A stretch of DNA of 64,000 bases, from contig JAGAYF010000050.1 of assembly GCA_017940605.1 (NCBI GenBank), positions 62,001-126,000 on the forward strand, written 5' to 3'. Numbering within the stretch: the stretch's first letter is position 1; every line of letters starts with the position of its first letter. The notes beneath the pieces are model-generated. The model saw only the letters and a list, made by a program, of their open reading frames with translations. It made no database searches and was not told where the DNA came from. Of this stretch, positions 17,235 to 24,283 are shown one piece after another. A program made the translations under genes and the position numbers. This stretch comes from Bacteroidaceae bacterium. GTDB taxonomy: Bacteria > Bacteroidota > Bacteroidia > Bacteroidales > Bacteroidaceae.

Positions 17235-18318
17235 TGCGATGTTCCTCCATCAGTTGAATGAATTGGTCAAAAAGGTAGGTGCTGTCCTGCGGCCCGGGCG
17301 CGCTTTCGGGGTGGTACTGCACCGAGAACACCCTGTCGCGCCTGCACTCCAGCCCCTCCACGGTGTTGTCCAGCAGGTTGACGTGCGTCACCTCCAGCGG
17401 CGTGCCCTTCAGGCTGTCGGCGTCAATGGCATAGTTGTGGTTCTGGCTGGTAATCTCTATCCTGCCCGTCCTGAGGTTCTTCACGGGGTGGTTGCCGCCG
17501 CGGTGGCCGAACTTCAGCTTGTAGGTGCTCGCTCCGTAGGAGCGCCCAATGATTTGATGGCCCAGGCAGATGCCGAAGATGGGCAGCATGCCGTGCAGCT
17601 GGCCTATGGTGTCGGCCACCTCGGGCACGTCGCCCGGATCTCCCGGCCCGTTGCTGATGAAGATGCCGTCGGGCTTGAACGAAAGAATCTGCTCCTTGGT
17701 GCTGTTGTAGGGCACGACGGTCACGTTGCATCCCTTGCGGTTGAGCGAGCGCACAATGTTGAGCTTGATGCCGCAGTCAATGGCCACTACGTTGTAGGAA
17801 TGCTGTGCCGTGCGGCTGAACCAGCGTTCCTTGCAGCTGACCTGGCTCACCGCGTCGGTCCTCACCGGCGTTTCCCTGATGAGGCGCAGGGCGTCCTCCA
17901 GGCTGGTGGCGGCATCCACGATGGCGGCCCGCTGGCAGCCCTCGTTGCGTATGATGCGCGTCACCATGCGCGTGTCAATGCCGCTGATGCAGGGAATGTC
18001 CTGCTTCTGCAGGGCTTCGTCAAACGTCTTGGTGAAGCGGAAGTTGCTGGGAGTCTCGCAGCATTCCCTCACCACCATGCCTCCTATGCTGGGCTTGCGG
18101 GTTTCGTTGTCCTCGTCGTTGATGCCGTAGTTCCCTATGAGCGGATAGGTCATGACCACGATTTGTCCCGTATAGGAAGGGTCGGACAGGATTTCCTGGT
18201 AGCCCACCATGTTGGTGTTGAACACCAGTTCGCACACGGCATCGCGCCGTGAGCCGTAGCCATAGCCCGGAAACTCCTTGCCGTCCTCCAAAACCAATTT
18301 CTTGTCAGGCTGTTTCAT
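17227..18318 (-). CDS. carA: Carbamoyl-phosphate synthase small (glutaminase) subunit
   Basis: 363 residues from the ATG at 18318 ([20 protein letters not shown]); a longer open frame exists upstream but overlaps pyrC. N-terminal small-subunit domain with [26 protein letters not shown], then a class I glutamine amidotransferase domain with the nucleophile Cys in [16 protein letters not shown] and the HPE triad in [10 protein letters not shown]. It releases ammonia from glutamine and channels it to CarB. It starts 16 nt after the pyrC stop and overlaps carB. Confidence 0.96.
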   Translation of the reverse strand: MKQPDKKLVLEDGKEFPGYGYGSRRDAVCELVFNTNMVGYQEILSDPSYTGQIVVMTYPLIGNYGINDEDNETRKPSIGGMVVRECCETPSNFRFTKTFDEALQKQDIPCISGIDTRMVTRIIRNEGCQRAAIVDAATSLEDALRLIRETPVRTDAVSQVSCKERWFSRTAQHSYNVVAIDCGIKLNIVRSLNRKGCNVTVVPYNSTKEQILSFKPDGIFISNGPGDPGDVPEVADTIGQLHGMLPIFGICLGHQIIGRSYGASTYKLKFGHRGGNHPVKNLRTGRIEITSQNHNYAIDADSLKGTPLEVTHVNLLDNTVEGLECRRDRVFSVQYHPESAPGPQDSTYLFDQFIQLMEEHRNA

Positions 18319-18334
18319 GTATGTTTCGTTGCTT

Positions 18335-19618
18335 TTAGTTTTCTTCCTGCCACACTGCGCGGCCTTCATACAGGGTCAGCACGCACCGGCCGTACACTTC
18401 CCACCCGTCAAAGGGGGTGCTGTGCCCCATGCTCAGGAACTGGCTGCTGTCTATCCTGTAGGGCGTCTTCACGTCAAAGACGGCCAGGTTGGCCGCCTCG
18501 CCCTCGCCCAGTCCGCCGCCCAGTCGGAACACGCGGCGCGGGTTGTCGCACAGCAGGTCCACCAGGCGTTCCAGCGGCAGCAGCCCCTTCCTCACCAGGT
18601 GGGTGTAGGCCACGGCCCACGCCGTCTCCAGCCCCACAATGCCCATGGCGCTGCCGGCCAGCCCGCGGCTCTTCTCCTCGGCCGTGTGGGGAGCGTGGTC
18701 GGTGGCCATGCATGTGACGGTGCCGTCCTGCAGTCCCTCGATCAGCGCTGCGCGGTCGTCGGCCGAGCGCAGCGGCGGGTTCATCTTGAACCGCCCGTCC
18801 TCCTGCAGGTCGGCGTCGGTCAGCACCAGGTAGTGGGGAGCGGTCTCGCAGGTCACGTTCACGCCCCTGCGCTGCGCCTGGCGTATGAGGTCCACGCTCT
18901 CGCGCGTGCTGATGTGGCACACGTGGTAGTGGCAGCCCGTCTGTTCGGCCAGGGCAATGTCGCGTTCTATCTGCCTCCACTCGCTTTCCGAGCAGATGCC
19001 CTTGTGCCCATGCCGGCGGGCGTACGCTCCGTCGTGTATGTACCCGCCGCGCAGCAGGCTGTTGTCCTCACAGTGGGCGGCAATGGTGCATCCCAGCCGC
19101 GCTGCCTGCTGCATGGCCTTCAGCATGACGCCGTCGGCCTGCACGCCGCTGCCGTCGTCGCTGAATCCCGCCACCAGCGGTTTCAGGGCGGCCATGTCCA
19201 CCACCTCCTGCCCCTGGCGGCCCAGGGTAATCGTGGCATAGGGCTTCACCTCCACCACGGCCTGCCGCCTTATCAGGTCCAACTCCACGCCCAGCGTGTC
19301 GGGGCTGTCGGGGGCGGGGTTCAGGTTGGGCATGGCGCACACCGTGGTGTAGCCGCCGTGGGCAGCGGCGCGCGTGCCCGTGAGGATGGTCTCCTTGTGG
19401 CTGTATCCCGGCTCGCGCAGGTGCACATGCACGTCGGCCAGCCCGTAGGTCACCACGCAGTCCGTGGCATCCACCACGCGCGCCCCCTCGGGACGGGGCA
19501 GGTCCTGCCCCACGCGGGCTATCCTGCCCTGGCTGACGAGCACGTCGCCCCGACGGCAGCTGCCGCCGCCCACCAGGAGGCCGTTGCGTATCAGCCAAAT
19601 ATCCTGTGACTTGTCCAT
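18335..19618 (-). CDS. pyrC: Dihydroorotase
   Basis: 427 residues, the class I dihydroorotase length. Zinc-binding motifs are in place: DVHVHLREPGYSHKETI near residue 61, HCEDNSL, CHISTRESV and the metal-binding Asp in ATDHAPHTAEEK. It closes carbamoyl aspartate to dihydroorotate. It is the first gene of the pyrC-carA-carB-pyrK-pyrD operon. The start codon lies only 17 nt after a terminator hairpin and inside an upstream leader ORF (19591-19806), so its expression is probably controlled by attenuation. Confidence 0.96.
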   Translation of the reverse strand: MDKSQDIWLIRNGLLVGGGSCRRGDVLVSQGRIARVGQDLPRPEGARVVDATDCVVTYGLADVHVHLREPGYSHKETILTGTRAAAHGGYTTVCAMPNLNPAPDSPDTLGVELDLIRRQAVVEVKPYATITLGRQGQEVVDMAALKPLVAGFSDDGSGVQADGVMLKAMQQAARLGCTIAAHCEDNSLLRGGYIHDGAYARRHGHKGICSESEWRQIERDIALAEQTGCHYHVCHISTRESVDLIRQAQRRGVNVTCETAPHYLVLTDADLQEDGRFKMNPPLRSADDRAALIEGLQDGTVTCMATDHAPHTAEEKSRGLAGSAMGIVGLETAWAVAYTHLVRKGLLPLERLVDLLCDNPRRVFRLGGGLGEGEAANLAVFDVKTPYRIDSSQFLSMGHSTPFDGWEVYGRCVLTLYEGRAVWQEEN

Positions 19619-19806
19619 GTCGTCATTTTTAGGTTAAAAAATAGGCGACCCAAAGAGAGTCGCCTGAGGAAACATAATAAAAGGAAAAAATGTGAATCTA
19701 ACACTGTTGCGTCCATTGGGAAAAGACCGCCCTCCGTCCCTTTTCGAGACCTTTTGCCCCTCAGCGTGAAAGGCATAGCAGTGGGTTGGTCGCTGGAGTG
19801 TTGCAT
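19591..19806 (-). CDS. Candidate pyr leader peptide ORF
   Basis: 71-codon ORF whose ATG (19806) lies about 15-20 nt after the expected transcription start and is preceded by AGGGAACAGG, a plausible ribosome site. The reading frame runs through a U-rich codon block (HFFLLLCFLRR, around 19666-19696), through both arms of the terminator hairpin at 19636-19665, and ends 28 nt inside pyrC in another frame. This layout mirrors the E. coli pyrBI leader peptide, where a ribosome following a polymerase paused at U-rich DNA prevents terminator folding when UTP is low. The peptide sequence itself is probably not important. Coding status is an inference from layout only. Confidence 0.5.
   Translation of the reverse strand: MQHSSDQPTAMPFTLRGKRSRKGTEGGLFPMDATVLDSHFFLLLCFLRRLSLGRLFFNLKMTTWTSHRIFG
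19636..19665 (-). terminator. Attenuator terminator upstream of pyrC
   Basis: On the minus strand, AGGCGAC (19665-19659) pairs with GTCGCCT (19649-19643) around a 9-nt loop and is followed at once by ATTTTTT (19642-19636). It ends 17 nt before the pyrC start codon, a position that only makes sense as a regulated (attenuating) terminator. Just before it runs a U-rich stretch (19696-19666). An upstream GCGACC (19793-19788) could pair with GGTCGC of the hairpin as a competing structure, but it is only 6 bp. Confidence 0.75.
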
Positions 19807-19827
19807 AGCCTGTTCCCTAATGTGAAG

Positions 19828-19859
19828 CAAAATTACGAAAAAACCACCAAACCGTGCAA
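19828..19859 (-). promoter_or_regulatory. Promoter of the pyrC-carA-carB-pyrK-pyrD operon
   Basis: Minus-strand -7 box TAATTTTG (19835-19828) with TTG (19859-19857) 21 bp upstream, matching the Bacteroidota promoter layout. It would yield a leader of about 200 nt before pyrC. Confidence 0.65.
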
Positions 19860-19975
19860 GGTTTTCTCAAAAAAATTTTTGCCCTCTCACCAGCTGTCGC
19901 TGCCGCCCCTCGGCACACGGGCCGGAAGGCCCTCCTCCAGCCCCTTGTGCAGTGCCCGTCCCTATGCGGCCCGAA

Positions 19976-20060
19976 AGCCTGGCGGCGGGGCGCAAGGGTG
20001 CTGCGTATGGGGCGCAAGCGCGTGCTTTTCACCGCGCGGCGGCGGTGGGCGGTGCTTCGG
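19976..20060. repeat. GC-rich intergenic repeat copy (two GGGGCGCAAG boxes)
   Basis: Noncoding stretch between the pyr promoter and the flavodiiron gene. GGGGCGCAAG occurs at 19984-19993 and again at 20006-20015, followed by TTTTCACC. It belongs to the box family also seen near 31212, 36591, 42802, 58129 and 62606. Nothing else is evident between 19860 and 20083. Confidence 0.5.
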
Positions 20061-20083
20061 CGCGGCGGGGTGGGGCAATGGGC

Positions 20084-21271
20084 CTATGCCTCCTCTGTCA
20101 GGCGGTGCGCCATGTCCAGTCCCAGCTGGCGGCACTGGGCTGCCGTCTCGGCGGTGAAGCCCTGCTTCATCTCGACGGGCTGGCCCACCAGTTCCATGCC
20201 TGGCTGGGTGGCAAACTCCTGCAACCGCCTGACGGCCTGTCCGGCCCAGGTGAACGACCCGAAGCAGCCCACGAGGCGGTTCTTGAGCAGGCGGCCCTGC
20301 AGTTCGTTGACGTATTCCTGCATGAGCGGGTACAGGCCGTTGTTGTAGGTGGGGGCGCCCAGCAGCAGCCCCTTGTAGGTAAAGGCGTCGGCAATGAGGT
20401 AGGACAGGTCGGTGCGGCTCAGCTTGTGCATGGTGAAGTCCTTCACGCCGCCCTGCACGAGGCCCTCGGCCACGCTCTCGGCCATCAGCGCCGTGTTGCC
20501 GTACATGCTGCCGAACACGAGCGTTGCGCCCGGACGGCCCTCATAGAGGCTGAGGCGGTTGTACACGTCGACCACCTGGGCTATGTGCTCGGTCCACACA
20601 GGACCGTGGGTGGAGCATACCATGCCCAGCTGCGTGCCGCCCAGCTTGCGGAGCGCCATCTGCACCTGCTGGCCGTACTTGCCCACGATGTTGGAATAGT
20701 AGCGCACCATCTCGGTCCAGTAGTGTTGGAGCGGAAGCTCGGTGTCCAGCACGCCGCCGTCCAGGCTGCCGAAGCAGCCGAAGGCATCGCCCGAGAAGAG
20801 GGTCATGCTCCCTGTCTCGAGCGTCATCATCGTCTCTGGCCAGTGCACCATGGGGGTCAGGGTGAACTGCAGCGCAGGGCCGCCCAGTTCCAGCGTGCTG
20901 CCCTCGCCCACCTCCAGCACGGGAGCGGCCTGGCCGTAGTATCCCTGCACCATGGCGAGCGTCTTCTTGTTGCCCACCAGGCACACGTCGGGCCACACGC
21001 TGCGCACCAGGGCTATGCTGCCCGAGTGGTCGGGCTCCATGTGGTTGATGACCAGGTAGTCCACGGGGCGGTTGCCCAGCACGGCGCGCACCTCGGCCAG
21101 GAACTGGGGGAAGAAGCGGCTGTCCACGGTGTCGATGAGGGCTGTCCTGTCGCCCGTTACCAGATAGGAGTTGTAGCTCACGCCGTAGGGCAGCGGCCAC
21201 AGGCATTCAAAGCGTTCCTTGTCGCGGTCGTTGACGCCCACGTACCAAATGTTGTCGGATAGTTGTTTCAT
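20084..21271 (-). CDS. Flavodiiron protein (FprA-type)
   Basis: 395 residues from the ATG at 21271 (MKQLSDNIWYVGVNDRDKERF); the open frame upstream is a shadow of purN. The N-terminal metallo-beta-lactamase-like domain carries the diiron motif NHMEPDHSG (His77, Glu79, Asp81, His82), and the C-terminal flavodoxin domain begins at VFGSMYGNTALMAESVAEG (about 250) and includes GSFTWAGQAV. Such proteins reduce O2 to water or NO to N2O in anaerobes, usually receiving electrons from rubredoxin; a rubredoxin gene lies at 52502-52666. It starts 13 nt after the purN stop and may be cotranscribed with it. Confidence 0.94.
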   Translation of the reverse strand: MKQLSDNIWYVGVNDRDKERFECLWPLPYGVSYNSYLVTGDRTALIDTVDSRFFPQFLAEVRAVLGNRPVDYLVINHMEPDHSGSIALVRSVWPDVCLVGNKKTLAMVQGYYGQAAPVLEVGEGSTLELGGPALQFTLTPMVHWPETMMTLETGSMTLFSGDAFGCFGSLDGGVLDTELPLQHYWTEMVRYYSNIVGKYGQQVQMALRKLGGTQLGMVCSTHGPVWTEHIAQVVDVYNRLSLYEGRPGATLVFGSMYGNTALMAESVAEGLVQGGVKDFTMHKLSRTDLSYLIADAFTYKGLLLGAPTYNNGLYPLMQEYVNELQGRLLKNRLVGCFGSFTWAGQAVRRLQEFATQPGMELVGQPVEMKQGFTAETAAQCRQLGLDMAHRLTEEA

Positions 21272-21284
21272 CTTATGTTGTATG

Positions 21285-21902
21285 TTATGGTTTCTGTTCG
21301 GGGGTGGGGCTGCCGCCGGTCGGCAGCTGTTCCGCCAGGCGGGCAATGGTGTCGGCGTAGTGTTCGTACTCCAACTGGTGGACGCGCCGCGCCAGGCTCT
21401 CGGCCGTGTCGTCGGGCAGGACGGGACACCTGGCCTGCAGCAGGATGCGCCCGCGGTCGTACTGCTCGTCAATGAGGTGGATGGTGATGCCCGTCTCGCC
21501 GTCGCCGCAGTGCAGCACGTCCTCGTGCACCTTGATGCCGTACATGCCCTTGCCGCTGTGCAGGGGCAGGAGCGAGGGGTGTATGTTGACGATGCGCCCG
21601 GGGAAAGCCTGCACCAGGTAGGGCGGCAGCAGGAGCAGGAATCCGCACAGGGCAATGAAGCTGATGCCGTGGCCGTGCAGGAGCTGCATCATGTGGGTGC
21701 GGTCCTCAAAGTCCCTGCGGCTGCACAGCACGGCGGGCACGCCCAGTGCCTGGGCGCGGCGGACCACGGCGGCCTGGGGGCGGTTGTACACCACAAGGGC
21801 CACGCGCAGGGGGCTGCCGGCCTGATTGAAGCGGCGGATGAGGTGCTCGGCGTTCGTACCCTCGCCCGATGCAAAGATGGCTATGTTCTGGATGGCTTGC
21901 AC
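21285..21902 (-). CDS. purN: Phosphoribosylglycinamide formyltransferase
   Basis: 205 residues. Recognised by NIAIFASGEGTNAEHLIRRF at the N-terminus (GAR-binding), the catalytic region LCGFLLLLPPYLVQAFPGRIVNIHPSLLP with the active-site Asn-x-His, and GETGITIHLIDEQYDRG with the conserved Asp. It adds the first formyl group in purine synthesis using 10-formyl-THF. Promoter at 21918-21925. The pairing with a flavodiiron gene downstream has no obvious metabolic reason. Confidence 0.95.
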   Translation of the reverse strand: MQAIQNIAIFASGEGTNAEHLIRRFNQAGSPLRVALVVYNRPQAAVVRRAQALGVPAVLCSRRDFEDRTHMMQLLHGHGISFIALCGFLLLLPPYLVQAFPGRIVNIHPSLLPLHSGKGMYGIKVHEDVLHCGDGETGITIHLIDEQYDRGRILLQARCPVLPDDTAESLARRVHQLEYEHYADTIARLAEQLPTGGSPTPEQKP

Positions 21903-21917
21903 GGCTTATTTTGGTTG

Positions 21918-21925
21918 CAAAGGTA
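21918..21925 (-). promoter_or_regulatory. Promoter -7 box of purN
   Basis: Minus-strand TACCTTTG, 16 nt before the purN start, giving a very short leader. Confidence 0.65.
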
Positions 21926-21954
21926 CGGAAAAAGCCGAAAATACTGGGAAAAAG

Positions 21955-21986
21955 TTTGGATATATCGGAATTTAGCCTTAACTTCG
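21955..21986 (+). promoter_or_regulatory. Promoter of hpf
   Basis: TTTG (21955-21958) and TAACTTCG (21979-21986), one mismatch from the -7 consensus, at the usual spacing of about 20 bp. Divergent from the purN promoter. Confidence 0.6.
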
Positions 21987-22050
21987 CCCATGGAAAGATG
22001 TGTTTAACCCGTTCTGTCTTTCCGTTGGCAGAACATAAAAATTGTGTTTT

Positions 22051-22344
22051 ATGGAACTGAAGATTCAAGCCCTCCATTTTGATGCGACAGAGAAGCTGCA
22101 GGCTTTTGTCGAAAAGAAAATGCAACGCTTTGCCAGGCGCAATGCTGAGGTGAGCAAGGCCGAGTTTACGCTCAGGGTAGTAAAGCCCGAGACGAGCCTG
22201 AACAAGAAGGTAAGTCTCAATGTCTTTGTTCCCGGGGACACGCTTCATGCCGAGAAGACCTGCGACACGTTTGAGGAAGGCGTGGCCCAGGTGGTGGAAG
22301 CCGTTGAGCGTGCCCTGGAAAAACGCAAGGAGAAGCACAGATAG
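22051..22344 (+). CDS. hpf: Ribosome hibernation-promoting factor, short form
   Basis: 97 residues from the ATG at 22051 (MELKIQALHFDATEKLQAFV). The beta-alpha-beta-beta-beta-alpha fold of the HPF/YfiA family can be followed: KLQAFVEKKMQRFARRN, then strands VSLNVFVPGDTLHAEKTCDTF and a C-terminal helix VVEAVERALEKRKEKHR with the basic tail. Such proteins bind the decoding centre of idle ribosomes in stationary phase. The length corresponds to the short HPF, without the dimerising C-terminal domain of long HPF. Monocistronic, with its own promoter and terminator. Confidence 0.92.
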   Translation: MELKIQALHFDATEKLQAFVEKKMQRFARRNAEVSKAEFTLRVVKPETSLNKKVSLNVFVPGDTLHAEKTCDTFEEGVAQVVEAVERALEKRKEKHR

Positions 22345-22377
22345 CGGCGGCCGGCGGCCGTGAAGCGCAAGAAAGGA

Positions 22378-22413
22378 GAATCGGGGGCGGCACTGCGGTG
22401 CTTCCCCCGATTC
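22378..22413 (+). terminator. Terminator after hpf
   Basis: Stem GAATCGGGGG (22378-22387) with CCCCCGATTC (22404-22413), followed by CCTTGTTT. It also lies just beyond the 3' end of the convergent hydrolase gene and may serve both. Confidence 0.75.
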
Positions 22414-22445
22414 CCTTGTTTCGGAATGAGGCGGCCCGGCCTGTC

Positions 22446-24245
22446 CTACGGATCGGTGAACACGTAGTTGAAGCGTCCGCCCGGGGCGGTGTCGCCGTTG
22501 ACGTAGAAATCCATGATGTTGCCCTCGTCCTGCATGTTGTCGCTCCACTTGAACTCGAAGTCCAGCCGGGCTTGCTCCAGTCCCAGCAGACGTCGGGGGA
22601 TGCGCAGCATGAGCCGGCGGCCGGCCGCGTGGATGCGCACCTCTCCGGCATCGCGCCATATCCATTTGTCTTGGTGGCTGCGCTGCAGGAAGGCCTTGTG
22701 CCCCTTGGGGCTGCGGTAGTTGACGATGTAGTCGTAGCCCTGCCAGCCCGTGTGCTTGTCGCGGTCGGTGTCGAGCAGGAGCATCATCCAGTTGGTGTCG
22801 GACGAGGGGGACAGGGGCTCGGCTGTCTCGACGTAGAAATAGAGGTACTGGGCATCGCGGCTCACGCGTGCCTCGGTGATGTCGTTGCGGCCGCTGTCGT
22901 TGGTGTAGCGCATGTGGCACACGGCCTCGGAGTTGCGGTGGCGCGTGTTGCCGCGGTAGGAGGCGTAGACGGGCCGCACGGCCTGCCATGCCTGCCAGTC
23001 GCCCATGGGGATGGTCCTGGGTGCTGAGGGCCGGGGCTGGGACTGCGTGCCCTTGAACTTCCTGACGCGGTCGACCAACTGCATGTAGTAGGCATCGCCG
23101 CGGTCGCCCCATGCCCTGACGGGCTCAATGTCGCGGCTGTGGTCCCAGTCGTATTCGTCTACAAAGGAGTAGGGCTTGCCTGTCCAGGGACTGTCCTCGT
23201 GGTACTTGCCTGCAATCCATTCGTTCCAGCCGGTGATGAAGACGGCCCGCGGGTCGAGTTCGTAGGCCCGCTCCCACTGTTCGGCAAAGTTCCATCCGTA
23301 CAGGTAGCCCTCGGGGCGTGGGTCAAATCCGTGGCGCTGGGAAAAACTGCGGGCGTAGGTGCCGGGCAGATTGAACGCGCTGCAATGGCCTTTCGTCTCA
23401 GGGCCTGCGTTCTGGGCCACTCCCACGGTGACGAGCTCGGGGCGGCCGTCGGACAGGGGGATGTAGCCGTGCTGGGGATAGTTTTCGAGCCATCCCCACT
23501 GCTGGGGGAAGCGCGGATTAGGGCCGTTCACGTAGTCGGGCTGGCCCGGGCGGAAGGTAAAGAAGCTGCGGATGTCCTGGTCCTCGGGGCTGTCGGTCAG
23601 GTTGTCGGGGTAGGCCATGATGCAGGGCTTGCCGTTCCAGCAGAACCACAGGTTCTTGTAGAGTCCCTTGCTGTAATATTTCCGGTACAGGTGGCGCAGG
23701 GAGACCAATGAATGGGGCAGTGGGCCGAAGGGCAGCAGGAATCCTATCTTGGGGACGTTGATGCCCTCTTTCTGGGCCACGTCCCACACTTCAAGCAGCG
23801 AGTCGGTGGCTTGGTCCCAGGTGAGCGAACCGTTGGTGCAGTCGAACATGACGGCATCGACCTTGGCGTCGGCTAACATCTCGGCGTGCTTGCGGAGCAC
23901 CCACTTGTCGGTGATTCGGTAGTAGCCCAGCAGGGGTTCTTCCCAAAAGTAGTTGCCGGTGGCGTGCTCGGTCCAAGCTGGATGGCGCGCGTCCTGGCGT
24001 GCCTCGGGGTGGTTGCGCAGGATTTGGCTGACGTTCTTCACTTGCGTGCCGGGGGCATCCTCGCGCTGGTGCCATGTCCAGTAGAACATGATGACGGTCT
24101 TGCCCTCGCGGGGCGGGTCGTAGCGGCCCACCTCGCGCCCCAGCCCGTCCGTGGCGGCCCAGTAGTCGCTGTTCACGTCGGGCTGGGCTGTGGCCTGTGC
24201 CATGCATGAAAACAGGAGGATGAGGGGAAGGAAGTGCTTTACCAT
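22446..24245 (-). CDS. Secreted glycoside-hydrolase-like protein with CBM9-like domain
   Basis: 599 residues from the ATG at 24245 with a signal peptide (MVKHFLPLILLFSCMAQATA); the longer open frame is a shadow of the FAD gene. The central part looks like the TIM-barrel of GH71/GH99-type proteins: VIMFYWTWHQREDAPG, KVDAVMFDCTNGSLTW, FITGWNEWIAGKY with an acidic residue on a barrel strand, and many aromatic residues. After about residue 440 a beta-rich segment with EARVSRDAQYLYFYVETAE and WMMLLLDTDRDKHTGWQGYD matches the CBM9-like pattern. Substrate unknown. It lies 38 nt after the secreted FAD oxidoreductase and probably forms an operon with it. Confidence 0.7.
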   Translation of the reverse strand: MVKHFLPLILLFSCMAQATAQPDVNSDYWAATDGLGREVGRYDPPREGKTVIMFYWTWHQREDAPGTQVKNVSQILRNHPEARQDARHPAWTEHATGNYFWEEPLLGYYRITDKWVLRKHAEMLADAKVDAVMFDCTNGSLTWDQATDSLLEVWDVAQKEGINVPKIGFLLPFGPLPHSLVSLRHLYRKYYSKGLYKNLWFCWNGKPCIMAYPDNLTDSPEDQDIRSFFTFRPGQPDYVNGPNPRFPQQWGWLENYPQHGYIPLSDGRPELVTVGVAQNAGPETKGHCSAFNLPGTYARSFSQRHGFDPRPEGYLYGWNFAEQWERAYELDPRAVFITGWNEWIAGKYHEDSPWTGKPYSFVDEYDWDHSRDIEPVRAWGDRGDAYYMQLVDRVRKFKGTQSQPRPSAPRTIPMGDWQAWQAVRPVYASYRGNTRHRNSEAVCHMRYTNDSGRNDITEARVSRDAQYLYFYVETAEPLSPSSDTNWMMLLLDTDRDKHTGWQGYDYIVNYRSPKGHKAFLQRSHQDKWIWRDAGEVRIHAAGRRLMLRIPRRLLGLEQARLDFEFKWSDNMQDEGNIMDFYVNGDTAPGGRFNYVFTDP

Positions 24246-24283
24246 ATTATATATAGGTGGCTTGTGGGGGTCGGCGACGAAGG

